Position numbers and translations under genes: made by a program. A stretch of 64,000 bases of DNA from Avrilella dinanensis (GTDB lineage Bacteria > Bacteroidota > Bacteroidia > Flavobacteriales > Flavobacteriaceae): positions 246,962 through 310,961 of the forward strand of contig NZ_NIPO01000001.1 of NCBI RefSeq assembly GCF_002807015.1, written 5' to 3'. Under the pieces are notes generated by a model. It was not told where the DNA came from, did not search any database, and worked only from the letters and a program-made list of their open reading frames with translations. Shown here one piece after another: positions 31,839-40,609 of this stretch. Each line of letters opens with the position of its first letter. The stretch's first letter is position 1.

Positions 31839-33605
31839 CTATTTTTGTTTTATAAACTGTTTCTTTGCTTTTTGCCCGTTTAATGACAATTCCAAAATAT
31901 AAACTCCTGCGGATAGACCAGACACATCAATTTGTTCATTTTCAGTGCTTAAAATACTATTTTGCAGTATCCTACCCGAAGTGTCGTAAATCATATATTC
32001 AATTTTATCTGTCTGAAGATTTTCCAAAGAAATATTCAAGTAATTATTTGCCGGATTAGGGTAAACACTCCATTTAATAGATTTCGGAGCAGAAACCGAA
32101 ACTGGTTCAGTAGCAAACCGGGAAACATACATACCACGATAACCCGTTGCAATCTGTTCTGAAGTGTCAAAAGTCTCTTTGAATGCTCCTGATGTGGTCA
32201 TATTGGTCGAAGCTGTTTCATTATATAAAATTTGCCCTAACAGATAAAACCCACCATCTGACAATGGAAAAATATGGCGACCCAATTCATTTGCATCATA
32301 GCCATAATAACTACTGTAATACCTGTCGGTACCGTCCAAAGCATACACCGAAAAGGTAGCATCAGCAGTTTCTTGCATACCATTCATTCCCAAGGTACTT
32401 TGCCAGGCATTTTCGGTAGCTATATTAACCTCTTTACTTGTGCTGCCCGAAGCAAAAATACCCTGCTCGGTAGCGTGTATGTCTGATAAAGATTCATAGG
32501 TATAAGTAGTCCAAACTCGTTGCCCTACCTGGTCAAATTCGCTGAGTAGCCTTAGCCCGGTATTACCCTCAGATGGTGTAGGCGTAGTTAAAAAAGCCCC
32601 TTCGGTAGCTAAATCTACCTCAGGTAGTTCCGATACATTAGCCAAGCCCAAATGACTGGCTACATACAATCGATTATCATACTCTGAAAGCGTTATTGAC
32701 CCTGAGCTTCCTCCTGATCCCTGAATAGGAAAATAATAGGTGCTCCATAGTCTTTCCCCTTCATGGGAAAACTTGGAGAGATATAAATGCTCCTTATCTT
32801 CTATAAAGTTAGGCGTTTCTCTATAAGCTCCTGCTGTACCAAAATAGTTGTGTTGAGAAATGGTTCCATCTTCTATATTACCTCTATTTACTTGCCCATA
32901 CACATAAAGTCCTTGTTCTCCACAATATATTCCCCATATATCACTATGATCTACACCATAATAGGTACTCCACGCATGTTCGCCATCGGCAGTAAATTTT
33001 CTGATAATAGGGGTGGCGTAATAGAACGCACTATCATACCTTAGAGGATTAGGCGTACATTCAATACAAGGAGAAGGCAGTTCTATGTTATTTCTGCTAC
33101 TTACAAAATAAATATTTTCGTCTTGGTCAATATCAAATCTATTAACAAACCCTAATCCAACATTGTCTTCTAAATAAGTTACCCAAACCTCTTCCCCATC
33201 GGCAGTCATCTTCATCAAAAAAAAGTGTGTTTCCTCTGAAGTAGGCGGTGTTTCCAAATAAGCCCCTTCTGTAGCAAAATTATCCGTTTCAGTAGTCGTC
33301 CCCGTCAAATACATATTACCCTGATTACTGATTTTGATTTGGTAAACATTTGTTTCTTCTCCGGGCATACTAATCCAATCCACCGCCGTACCTGAGGTGT
33401 TAACCTTATATATATTGGATTTATTTCCCTCTGTTTGGGCTACATATATTTCTTCTGTAACTGGGTTCAAATCATAATAACCATAATGCACAGGATCTTC
33501 TTGCAACAACAAAGAACCCCAGCTGCGATAAAACTCAAAATCGGTGGTTTGGGCAAAAGCCGTTAGGGGAAACAAGCTGATTAAAAATATATAGAGGTGT
33601 TTCAT
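31839..33605 (-). CDS. Secreted beta-propeller-repeat protein with T9SS sorting domain
   Basis: The 588-residue protein has a signal peptide (LYIFLISLFPLTAFAQ), then about eight SBBP-like repeats of 45-70 residues featuring YxTYLE/YSTYYGxD, GNMYLTGTT and ATEGAYLETPP. The final 80 residues are a type A T9SS domain (VYPNPANNYLNISLENLQ, GLSAGVYILELSLNG). Predicted to be exported to the surface. The repeats may bind a polymer or protein partner; none is known. Confidence 0.85.
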   Translation of the reverse strand: MKHLYIFLISLFPLTAFAQTTDFEFYRSWGSLLLQEDPVHYGYYDLNPVTEEIYVAQTEGNKSNIYKVNTSGTAVDWISMPGEETNVYQIKISNQGNMYLTGTTTETDNFATEGAYLETPPTSEETHFFLMKMTADGEEVWVTYLEDNVGLGFVNRFDIDQDENIYFVSSRNNIELPSPCIECTPNPLRYDSAFYYATPIIRKFTADGEHAWSTYYGVDHSDIWGIYCGEQGLYVYGQVNRGNIEDGTISQHNYFGTAGAYRETPNFIEDKEHLYLSKFSHEGERLWSTYYFPIQGSGGSSGSITLSEYDNRLYVASHLGLANVSELPEVDLATEGAFLTTPTPSEGNTGLRLLSEFDQVGQRVWTTYTYESLSDIHATEQGIFASGSTSKEVNIATENAWQSTLGMNGMQETADATFSVYALDGTDRYYSSYYGYDANELGRHIFPLSDGGFYLLGQILYNETASTNMTTSGAFKETFDTSEQIATGYRGMYVSRFATEPVSVSAPKSIKWSVYPNPANNYLNISLENLQTDKIEYMIYDTSGRILQNSILSTENEQIDVSGLSAGVYILELSLNGQKAKKQFIKQK

Positions 33606-33624
33606 GCCGTCGTAGGTTATTTCC

Positions 33625-33632
33625 CAAATTTA
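33625..33632 (-). promoter_or_regulatory. -7 element TAAATTTG for the T9SS propeller-doxX operon
   Basis: CAAATTTA on the plus strand reads TAAATTTG on the minus strand, 20 bp before the start codon at 33605. Confidence 0.5.
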
Positions 33633-33685
33633 TACAAATTTTATCATTTATAAAAATCTTACGTTCTTTCATTTGTAAACAGAAA

Positions 33686-33717
33686 TTGAAATATTTCCAC
33701 TTAAAAACGTATTTTTG
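33686..33717 (+). promoter_or_regulatory. purD promoter TTG / TATTTTTG
   Basis: TTG (33686-33688) and TATTTTTG (33710-33717) with 21 bp between them, 24 bp before the purD start codon. Confidence 0.6.
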
Positions 33718-33741
33718 TAATCAAATTTTTGAACCAGCGTT

Positions 33742-35013
33742 ATGAATATTTTAGTATTAGGCTCGGGTGGAAGAGAGCACACCTTTGCATGGAAAATCAA
33801 ACAAAGTGCTAAATGCGACAAATTGTTCGTCGCTCCGGGCAATGCCGGAACTGCACAAATCGCAGAGAATCTGCCTATATCGGTTAATGATTTTGAAGCC
33901 ATCAAAAAAGCCGTTTTGAGCAACGATATCCAAATGGTGGTCGTAGGTCCGGAAGACCCATTGGTTTTGGGAATTTATGATTATTTCCAACAAGATGAAG
34001 TGCTTAAAAACATCTCGGTTATCGGACCTTCCAAAGCTGCTGCAAAATTGGAAGGCAGCAAAGAATTTGCCAAAGAATTTATGATTCGACATGGTGTTCC
34101 GACCGCAAAATATGATAGTTTTACTGCTGAAACCGCTGAGCAAGGCTGCGAGTTTCTGACATCACTACAACCTCCTTACGTATTGAAAGCTGATGGTTTG
34201 GCTGCCGGAAAAGGCGTATTGATTATCGACAATTTGGAAGAAGCCCAAACCGAACTGAGAAATATGCTGCTAAATGCCAAATTCGGGCAGGCGTCAGACA
34301 AAGTGGTTATTGAAGAATTTTTGTCTGGTATCGAGCTAAGTTGCTTTGTACTGACTGACGGAAAATCGTATAAAATCCTTCCAACAGCCAAAGATTACAA
34401 ACGAATAGGAGAGGGCGATACAGGCTTGAATACGGGCGGAATGGGAGCAATTTCTCCTGTGCCTTTCGCCACCCAAGAGTTTTTGGATAAAGTAGAAGAA
34501 AAAGTTGTGAAACCTACAATAGATGGTTTTGCTAAGGACAATTTACCCTACAAAGGTTTTGTGTTTATCGGGCTGATGAAAGTAGGAGAGGAGCCTTATG
34601 TTATCGAATATAACGTGCGTATGGGCGACCCGGAAACCGAGGTAGTTTTGCCAAGGTTGAAATCTGATTTGGTTGAAATTTTTGAGGCGATTGCTGACGG
34701 AAAATTAAGTAAAAAAACGCTGGAAACAGATGAAAGAACAGCTACAACCGTGATGATGGTTTCTGGCGGATATCCGGAAGATTATGAAAAAGGCAAAGTG
34801 ATTAGCGGAATTGATTCGGTAAGTGACTCTATTGTTTTCCATGCCGGAACAACCCTCAAAGACGGAAATGTCGTGACCAGTGGCGGACGCGTACTCGCTG
34901 TGACTTCGTATGGAAATGATTTCAAAGAGGCTTTGAAAAAATCTTATAATTCCATCGAAAAAATCCGGTTTGAGAAACAGTATTACCGTACCGATTTAGG
35001 TTTTGATTTATAG
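33742..35013 (+). CDS. purD: Phosphoribosylamine--glycine ligase
   Basis: The 423-residue protein is GAR synthetase (EC 6.3.4.13), the second step of purine synthesis. Signatures: N-terminal MNILVLGSGGREHTFAWKI, ATP-grasp elements YVLKADGLAAGKGV and IEEFLSGIELSCFVL, GGMGAISPVPF, and YNVRMGDPETEVVLPRL. It is monocistronic with a strong terminator; purF, the preceding step, lies elsewhere in the window (52984). Confidence 0.97.
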   Translation: MNILVLGSGGREHTFAWKIKQSAKCDKLFVAPGNAGTAQIAENLPISVNDFEAIKKAVLSNDIQMVVVGPEDPLVLGIYDYFQQDEVLKNISVIGPSKAAAKLEGSKEFAKEFMIRHGVPTAKYDSFTAETAEQGCEFLTSLQPPYVLKADGLAAGKGVLIIDNLEEAQTELRNMLLNAKFGQASDKVVIEEFLSGIELSCFVLTDGKSYKILPTAKDYKRIGEGDTGLNTGGMGAISPVPFATQEFLDKVEEKVVKPTIDGFAKDNLPYKGFVFIGLMKVGEEPYVIEYNVRMGDPETEVVLPRLKSDLVEIFEAIADGKLSKKTLETDERTATTVMMVSGGYPEDYEKGKVISGIDSVSDSIVFHAGTTLKDGNVVTSGGRVLAVTSYGNDFKEALKKSYNSIEKIRFEKQYYRTDLGFDL

Positions 35014-35044
35014 AAAAATCTTTAGTCCTGAAACTTAAAAACAA

Positions 35045-35080
35045 AAACATATCCTGAAAAATTTCAGGATATGTTTTTTA
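35045..35080. terminator. Intrinsic terminator after purD
   Basis: AACATATCCTGAA (35046-35058) pairs with TTCAGGATATGTT (35063-35075). A-run and T-run flanks let it serve both purD and the convergent DUF6341 gene. Confidence 0.9.
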
Positions 35081-35096
35081 ATCTGGTTTTGACAAG

Positions 35097-35330
35097 CTAT
35101 TTCAAAAATGAATGTGCAGTTGTGTCTTGTTCATCTTCATTATTTTTGGCGAAAATACGCAATTGTTTCAGCCAATAACTAAATGCTATAGCACAAATGA
35201 TAACAAAAATCCAGTTAATTGTGTTAGCTCCCCACCAACTCAGCAATTCTAAATCAGCCAACCAATTCATCGGTGCCATTAGAACATGTGCAAAAAAATC
35301 TCCGATAGCTTCAAAAAATGATCTCCACAT
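35097..35330 (-). CDS. DUF6341-like small membrane protein
   Basis: The 77-residue protein has an amphipathic start (MWRSFFEAIGDFFAHVLMAP), a W-rich middle (MNWLADLELLSWWGANTINW) and one membrane helix (IFVIICAIAFSYWL), ending in an acidic tail. It resembles DUF6341 and sits next to a DUF6427 gene, the usual Bacteroidota arrangement. Function unknown. Confidence 0.75.
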   Translation of the reverse strand: MWRSFFEAIGDFFAHVLMAPMNWLADLELLSWWGANTINWIFVIICAIAFSYWLKQLRIFAKNNEDEQDTTAHSFLK

Positions 35331-35437
35331 AATATTGTTGTTTTAAATACTTCTTTATTTACAGTAAAAATATAACTTTGCTACAAAAGTAAATAATTTT
35401 ACTGAAAAAATTGTTTGTTAACTAATTAATTTGACTT

Positions 35438-36391
35438 TTGGTATTAAACGCACTGTTTGAAAAAAACAAACCTATCAGCTATGTAGCTATAGCTTTGCTG
35501 TTGTTTGTGGTATATGCCATAGATTTGAGCGTAGAACCTGATTTTACTCATACGCTTTTAGGTTGGCTAAAGATGGTATCATTGTCTCTGTTGGTGGTGG
35601 TATCTGTGCTGTTGGTGCAATTTATCATCTACAAAAACAAATTATCAGAGCAAAACATGTACGCTTTGTTTTTCTATACCTGTTTTTTGATACTTTTTCA
35701 GACATTTTTTAATAATTCTTCAGCGATTTTGGGTAATTTTTTTGCGTTACTGGCAATCCGCCGGGTATTTTCGATGAGTTCGCTGGTTCAGCTGAAACTG
35801 AAAATTTTTGATGCTTCGTTATGGATTTTTATCGCTGTTATTTTTGAACCGTGGTGCATTTTGTATCTGGTTTTGCTCTTTTTCTGTATTGTCTGGTATC
35901 GTTCTAATGATTACAAAAACTGGTTGATTCCGGTAGTTTCGGCGACGGCGATATCTACAATATTTTATACCTACAGCTTGTTTGCCGGATTTTCTTTTTT
36001 CGGTTTCTGGGAAGAACATTTTACGACCGATTTTAATTTTTCTTATTTTGAAAATACTTATCAGAATATTGCTTTGGCGGTATTCAGTTCGGTAGCCTGC
36101 TTGTTCTTTTTTGCTAAAATCATGACTATCAGAAATATTCCGTTGAGCGAACATCATAATTATTACAAGATTTTACTGTGTTTTTTGATTGGAGCAGGAA
36201 TTTATGTGTTGAGCGACGACAAAAACAATGGTTTGTTGGTATTTTGCTTTTTTCCGTTGGCGGTATTAGGAGCAAATTATGTCGAACGATTGCCTAAAAT
36301 ATGGATAAAAGAAACTGTGCTGGTAGGTATTTTAATCATCAGTTTAGTGATTTTTATACTTCAAATTCCTTTAATTCTTCAAGGGAGGTAA
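35438..36391 (+). CDS. DUF6427-like polytopic membrane protein
   Basis: A 317-residue protein with about nine predicted helices, matching the DUF6427 group often paired with DUF6341. Only a TTG codon is available at 35438; the next in-frame Met lies about 50 residues later and would remove the first helix and the conserved ALFEKNKPISYVAI start. So the TTG is retained. Function unknown. Confidence 0.75.
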   Translation: MVLNALFEKNKPISYVAIALLLFVVYAIDLSVEPDFTHTLLGWLKMVSLSLLVVVSVLLVQFIIYKNKLSEQNMYALFFYTCFLILFQTFFNNSSAILGNFFALLAIRRVFSMSSLVQLKLKIFDASLWIFIAVIFEPWCILYLVLLFFCIVWYRSNDYKNWLIPVVSATAISTIFYTYSLFAGFSFFGFWEEHFTTDFNFSYFENTYQNIALAVFSSVACLFFFAKIMTIRNIPLSEHHNYYKILLCFLIGAGIYVLSDDKNNGLLVFCFFPLAVLGANYVERLPKIWIKETVLVGILIISLVIFILQIPLILQGR

Positions 36392-36400
36392 AATTTTAAA

Positions 36401-36408
36401 TATATTTG
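36401..36408 (+). promoter_or_regulatory. -7 element TATATTTG for the DUF4254 gene
   Basis: Perfect TAnnTTTG, 15 bp before the DUF4254 start codon; no clear -33 box. Confidence 0.5.
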
Positions 36409-36423
36409 TAAAAAATACTTTTT

Positions 36424-37029
36424 ATGTTTTCTAAATCAGCTTACGAAATATTCGAGCAAAGCATCAAAGATTATCATCAGTATGATGATGTTAACCAACC
36501 GATTAATAACCCGTTTGAAAAAGATAAAATCGAGCATCTTTTATACCTAAAAAACTGGATTGATACCGTGCAATGGCATTATGAAGATATCATCAGAGAC
36601 CCGAATATCGATCCGGTTTCTGCCCTGGAACTGAAAAGAAAAATTGATGCTTCCAATCAACATCGAACTGATGTGGTGGAATACATAGACAGTTATTTTT
36701 TAGATAAATACAAAGGTGTTTCTGTGAAACCTCATGCGAAAATTAATACCGAAAGTCCGGCTTGGGCAATTGACCGTTTGTCGATTCTCGCATTGAAAAT
36801 ATATCACATGAACGAAGAAGTGGAACGCATTGACGCATCGCCAGAACACAAACTGGCATGTGAGAAAAAACTAAACATTTTGCTGGAACAACGGCAAGAT
36901 TTGACTACGTCTATTGATGATTTGCTGAACGATATCGAAACCGGAGAAAAATACATGAAAGTGTATAAACAAATGAAAATGTACAACGATGAAGAGCTGA
37001 ATCCGGTGTTGTATAATCAGAAAAAGTAG
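36424..37029 (+). CDS. DUF4254 domain protein
   Basis: The 201-residue protein is helical and soluble, with DUF4254 markers LYLKNWIDTVQWHYEDIIRDP, LELKRKIDASNQHRTDVVEY and SPAWAIDRLSILALKIYHM. It precedes a glycosyltransferase family 9 gene, a common linkage in Bacteroidota, so a role in LPS or surface glycan assembly is inferred from context. Confidence 0.9.
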   Translation: MFSKSAYEIFEQSIKDYHQYDDVNQPINNPFEKDKIEHLLYLKNWIDTVQWHYEDIIRDPNIDPVSALELKRKIDASNQHRTDVVEYIDSYFLDKYKGVSVKPHAKINTESPAWAIDRLSILALKIYHMNEEVERIDASPEHKLACEKKLNILLEQRQDLTTSIDDLLNDIETGEKYMKVYKQMKMYNDEELNPVLYNQKK

Positions 37030-37048
37030 CAGGTTAAACATTTAGCTG

Positions 37049-37348
37049 ATGCAAAAAAGCAAAAAATTACTTGCCGTACTACTGTTTACAATTCTTATTT
37101 TGATTGTAGGCGTATTGATATGGTCATTTTTTAATCCGTATGCCCGTGTAATGCTCATTCCGTTGGGAATGTTGAGTCTGTATTATTTGCTGATATATGG
37201 TTTCGTTTCATTAACGAATCAATCTGAATCAAGAATGTATTACTATTTTATTCTGGTTCTGATTATTATTCCGTTACTGACTTTAGGTCTGGCTTACGAC
37301 AGATTCATCGCCTTTTCGGTATCACTACTCAATTATTTACAGCAATGA
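37049..37348 (+). CDS. Small three-helix membrane protein
   Basis: A 99-residue hydrophobic protein with predicted helices at about 8-28, 34-52 and 65-95. It sits between DUF4254 and the GT9 gene, overlapping the latter by 4 bp. Not recognised. Co-translation suggests a membrane partner of the glycosyltransferase. Confidence 0.7.
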   Translation: MQKSKKLLAVLLFTILILIVGVLIWSFFNPYARVMLIPLGMLSLYYLLIYGFVSLTNQSESRMYYYFILVLIIIPLLTLGLAYDRFIAFSVSLLNYLQQ

Positions 37349-38373
37349 AAAATTTGCTAATTATCAGGCTTTCCGCTATGGGCGATGTAGCGATGACAGT
37401 TCCGGTTGTCCGGGCGTTGATTAATCAATATCCAGATGTAAAAGTCACGGTCGTTTCCAGACCTTTTTTTCAACCTTTTTTTGAGGATATTCCTCGTGTT
37501 GAATTTTTTGCTGCCGATGTAAAAAATACTTACAAGGGTTTTGGCGGAATTTATCGGTTATATCAGGATTTAAAAAAACTGAATATCGATGCCGTAGCTG
37601 ATTTTCATAATGTTTTACGCTCAAAGATTCTTCGTACGTTTTTCCGCTTATCCGGAATCAAAACGGCTTATACCGACAAGGGCAGAGAAGCCCGAAAGGC
37701 TTTGACACGAAGTGAAAATAAAATTTTTGAACCTATTAAAACAGTTTTTGAACGCCATGCCGATACGTTAGCAAAATTAGGTTATCCCATCGAATTAAAT
37801 AATCAACCGGAAAGTTTCCGAAAAGAACTAAATGCTGCTATTTTCTCAATAACCGGAAAAAAAGAAAATAAAAAATGGGTTGGAATTGCTCCGTTTGCCC
37901 AATATCAAACCAAAGTGTATCCACAGGATTTAATGGCTAAAGTAATTCGGGAACTCAGCCAGAATACTACTTATAAAATTTTCCTTTTCGGTGGGGGAGG
38001 AGAAGAGCTGAAAAAACTCAAGAAACTACAACAAAATATAGAAAACGTTGTTGTAGTTGCGGGTAAATTGTCTTTCAACGATGAACTGCTATTAATCCGT
38101 CATTTGGATATTATGCTTTCTATGGATTCCGGAAATGCTCATATTGCAGCGATGTATGGAGTTCCGGTTGTTACGCTTTGGGGGCAAACGCACCCTTACA
38201 CCGGCTTTGCACCATTTAACCAACCTCAAGCAAATTGTATTACTTCTGACAGAGAAAAATACCCGATGATACCTACTTCGGTTTACGGAAAAAAGCAAGT
38301 AGCAGGTTATGAATACGTTATGCGAACTATTACTCCCGAAACTATCGTCGAAAAGATAGTTAAACTGCTGTAA
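37345..38373 (+). CDS. Glycosyltransferase family 9 (heptosyltransferase-like)
   Basis: The 342-residue protein has the GT9 fold: N-terminal LLIIRLSAMGDVAMTVPVVRAL, mid VGIAPFAQYQTKVYPQDLM, and the donor-binding MLSMDSGNAHIAAMYGVPVVTLWGQTHPYTGFAP (MLSMDSGNAHIAAM and LWGQTHP being diagnostic). GT9 enzymes add heptose or related sugars to LPS core or surface glycans. Last gene before the putative origin region. Confidence 0.92.
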   Translation: MKNLLIIRLSAMGDVAMTVPVVRALINQYPDVKVTVVSRPFFQPFFEDIPRVEFFAADVKNTYKGFGGIYRLYQDLKKLNIDAVADFHNVLRSKILRTFFRLSGIKTAYTDKGREARKALTRSENKIFEPIKTVFERHADTLAKLGYPIELNNQPESFRKELNAAIFSITGKKENKKWVGIAPFAQYQTKVYPQDLMAKVIRELSQNTTYKIFLFGGGGEELKKLKKLQQNIENVVVVAGKLSFNDELLLIRHLDIMLSMDSGNAHIAAMYGVPVVTLWGQTHPYTGFAPFNQPQANCITSDREKYPMIPTSVYGKKQVAGYEYVMRTITPETIVEKIVKLL

Positions 38374-38391
38374 TCATTGTTATATAAAGAG

Positions 38392-38850
38392 TTTTACACA
38401 CAATTGTTGATAAGATTTTGACATGTGTTGGTTTACAATCACTTAACAATTTGATTAAATTGTTGATAAATAAAAACAAATCAGAAAAAGTAATTTTGCT
38501 TATTTGAGAATAATTTTCAATACAAGAATTGAAGTGAAATCTGCAAGTGAAATCTGTAAAAATATGTTAGGTAATTATTAAGATATTTCAACCGGTTATT
38601 AACAGTTATTCACACTTGTATTCATTGACAAAAAACAGTTTAAGCATTCATCAACATTGTGAATAAGTATAAAGTTTTGTTTAATTTTCAGCCTGTTAGA
38701 AAATTCTTAAAGGTTGATAAATATTAAAAAGTGAAAAAACAAACTGTTTTTAAAAAAAGATATACCACAAATCAACAAGCATAATAGTAGAAGAATATTT
38801 TATTTTTTAAAAATTAATTTTCTTATTTAAATAAATAGATGTTGATATCT
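38392..38850. other. oriC: Candidate replication origin with clustered DnaA-box-like sites
   Basis: The stretch 38374-39097 has no credible gene. DnaA-box-like 9-mers (consensus TTATCCACA): TTATTCACA at 38606-38614 and reversed at 38658-38666; TTATCAACA reversed at 38405-38413 and 38461-38469; TTATTAACA at 38596-38604; TTATCAACC reversed at 38712-38720; weaker TTTTACACA at 38392 and TATACCACA at 38761. An extremely A/T-rich block follows (about 38721-38850), fit for strand opening. Three parS-like sites and mnmG lie 4-6 kb to the right. Confidence 0.55.
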
Positions 38851-38882
38851 TTCTTGAATGAAAATTCTACTTTTATGATTTT

Positions 38883-38935
38883 GCCACAGATTACATAGAT
38901 TTTTTGTTCTGCAATAATCTTCTGCAATTCGTGGC
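38883..38935. repeat. Imperfect inverted repeat GCCAC...GTGGC
   Basis: GCCACAGATTACATAGATT at 38883 faces TTCTGCAATTCGTGGC ending at 38935. This resembles the dispersed GCCACGAATTGCA-type remnants seen in Bacteroidota intergenic DNA. It lies between the origin candidate and the lysine leader. Confidence 0.4.
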
Positions 38936-39097
38936 TAATTTTGAGACCAATAAAAATAGGCTAATCAGAATTGACTCTTTATCAGTATTGGTAAAGACGA
39001 TTACCAAAAATTGTTTTCTTGAGCAATGATTAAAATTACCCATCGGAAGAAGTTTTAAAAAAACAGATAAATTTTATAACATAAAAATTTATATTCT

Positions 39098-39105
39098 TAT
39101 ATTTG
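39098..39105 (+). promoter_or_regulatory. -7 element TATATTTG of the lysC-lysA leader
   Basis: Perfect TAnnTTTG. Transcription would begin near 39112, 12 nt before the leader peptide ATG. No clear -33 box. Confidence 0.55.
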
Positions 39106-39123
39106 CCCGATTTTTAATATCAG

Positions 39124-39183
39124 ATGATAGAAATTTATAACATAAAAAAGCAAAAGAAATCTTACTTACGCCATAGGTCGTGA
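39124..39183 (+). CDS. Lysine-rich leader peptide (19 aa) of an apparent attenuator
   Basis: An ATG at 39124 reads MIEIYNIKKQKKSYLRHRS and stops at TGA 39181-39183. Four of the five residues at positions 8-12 are Lys (KKQKK), directly upstream of lysC-lysA. It lies between a -7 element and an intrinsic terminator. The stop codon is part of GTCGTGA (39177-39183), which is complementary to TCACGAC (39229-39235) in the terminator loop and 3' arm. This is the layout of ribosome-controlled attenuation: stalling at Lys codons would free the stop-codon segment to disrupt the terminator. Confidence 0.65.
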   Translation: MIEIYNIKKQKKSYLRHRS

Positions 39184-39249
39184 GCAATATCTCTTTGTAC
39201 TTAATCAATATACAAAAAGGCTTGTCAATCACGACAAGCCTTTTTTTTT
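39177..39249 (+). promoter_or_regulatory. Terminator/antiterminator switch ahead of lysC
   Basis: Terminator: GGCTTGTC (39219-39226), loop AATCAC, GACAAGCC (39233-39240), nine T (39241-39249). Antiterminator: GTCGTGA (39177-39183) with TCACGAC (39229-39235), which takes the loop and the first bases of the 3' arm, so the two structures exclude each other. lysC begins 26 nt after the T-run. Confidence 0.65.
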
Positions 39250-39275
39250 GCTAATATTTAATTAAAATAACTTAT

Positions 39276-40595
39276 ATGAAAGTATTAAAATTTGGAGGAA
39301 CATCGGTAGGAGATCCTAATCGTATTAAAAAACTTTATGAAATTATCAGCTCACAATCGGCAGGTAGAAAAATGATAGTATTATCGGCAGTTTCAGGCAC
39401 AACAAATAGCCTGATTTCTATTGCAGAAAGTTTTAAAAACGAGGAAAAGGAAGAAGCCATACGGCAAATTAACTCGCTACATCAGTTTTATAATGCTTTT
39501 ATCGAACAACTTTTTACTGCACAAAATCTAAAACAATCTGCTCAAGAGGTCGTAAAAAAACACTTTGATTTACTTAAGGGCTTTGCTAATGACTTATTTA
39601 CTTCGGCAGAAGAAAAAGTGATTTTGGCTCAGGGCGAATTGATTTCTACTTTTTTATTTCAGCTTTATTTGCAAGAAATAGGAGTGAAGTCGGTCTTACT
39701 ATCGGCGTTTGATTTCATGAGAATTAATGAAGACGGCGAACCCGAATATGATTATATAAAAACAAATCTAAATACATTATTGAATGCTCACGCAGAAGAG
39801 GTTTTGTTTATCACGCAGGGCTACATTTGCCGGAATGCTTTCGGACAAGAAGATAATTTAAGAAGGGGAGGAAGTGATTATTCAGCCTCTCTGATTGGTG
39901 CTGCTGTTAACGCAGATGAAATTCAGATTTGGACAGACATAGATGGTTTACATAATAATGATCCAAGGTTTGTTAATGAAACGAAACCAATTCGTTTTTT
40001 AAGTTTTAATCAGGCGGCGGAGTTAGCGTATTTTGGAGCTAAAATTTTGCATCCTCAAAGCATATATCCGGCTCAAAAAAATAATATACCGGTCAGATTA
40101 CTCAATACTTTAAATCCCGGTGCTAACGGCACATTGATAACCAATTCTGAAATTCCTGAAAAAGTAATTGTGGCTGTAGCGGCGAAGGACGGTATTACGG
40201 CTATCCGGATTAAATCTTCCAGAATGTTAATGACCTACGGATTTTTACGCAAAATTTTTGAAGTTTTCGAACGATACAAAACGCCGATTGATATGATTAC
40301 TACTTCCGAAGTAGCTGTTTCATTAACTATTGATAATAATAACAATTTAGATGAAATAACGAAAGAACTTAGTCATTACGGAGATATCTCAATCAATGTA
40401 AATCAAACGATTGTTTGTGTAGTTGGAGATTTTCGTTCAGATACTCATGGTCATGTTTGTATTGTTTTAGATGCACTTAAACATTTGCCCATTCGTATGA
40501 TTTCGTATGGTGGCAGCAATTACAATATTTCTTTGCTGATACCTGATAATCAAAAAGTAGAAGCACTAAGAGCCTTACATAATCGACTGTTTTAA
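39276..40595 (+). CDS. lysC: Aspartate kinase, monofunctional
   Basis: The 439-residue protein is aspartokinase (EC 2.7.2.4): KFGGTSVGDPNRIKK at the start, RRGGSDYSASLIGAA and WTDIDGLHNNDPR in the kinase domain (to about residue 285), then C-terminal ACT domains (MLMTYGFLRKIFEVFERY, INVNQTIVCVVGDF) for amino-acid feedback. It makes aspartyl phosphate for Lys, Thr and Met. Genetic linkage to lysA and the lysine-rich leader suggests lysine as effector, but the ACT ligand is not proven. Confidence 0.95.
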   Translation: MKVLKFGGTSVGDPNRIKKLYEIISSQSAGRKMIVLSAVSGTTNSLISIAESFKNEEKEEAIRQINSLHQFYNAFIEQLFTAQNLKQSAQEVVKKHFDLLKGFANDLFTSAEEKVILAQGELISTFLFQLYLQEIGVKSVLLSAFDFMRINEDGEPEYDYIKTNLNTLLNAHAEEVLFITQGYICRNAFGQEDNLRRGGSDYSASLIGAAVNADEIQIWTDIDGLHNNDPRFVNETKPIRFLSFNQAAELAYFGAKILHPQSIYPAQKNNIPVRLLNTLNPGANGTLITNSEIPEKVIVAVAAKDGITAIRIKSSRMLMTYGFLRKIFEVFERYKTPIDMITTSEVAVSLTIDNNNNLDEITKELSHYGDISINVNQTIVCVVGDFRSDTHGHVCIVLDALKHLPIRMISYGGSNYNISLLIPDNQKVEALRALHNRLF

Positions 40596-40609
40596 TTTTA
40601 TTCAATACT

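Noticed and set aside
39212..39260. Terminator before lysC read as the end of a free small RNA
   Set aside because: A small RNA is possible, but the lysine-rich frame, the complementarity to the stop-codon region and the adjacency to lysC make attenuation the better reading.
39112..39275. Lysine riboswitch (L-box) ahead of lysC
   Set aside because: The leader is only about 160 nt and shows none of the multi-helix junction expected of the roughly 170-nt L-box aptamer plus expression platform.
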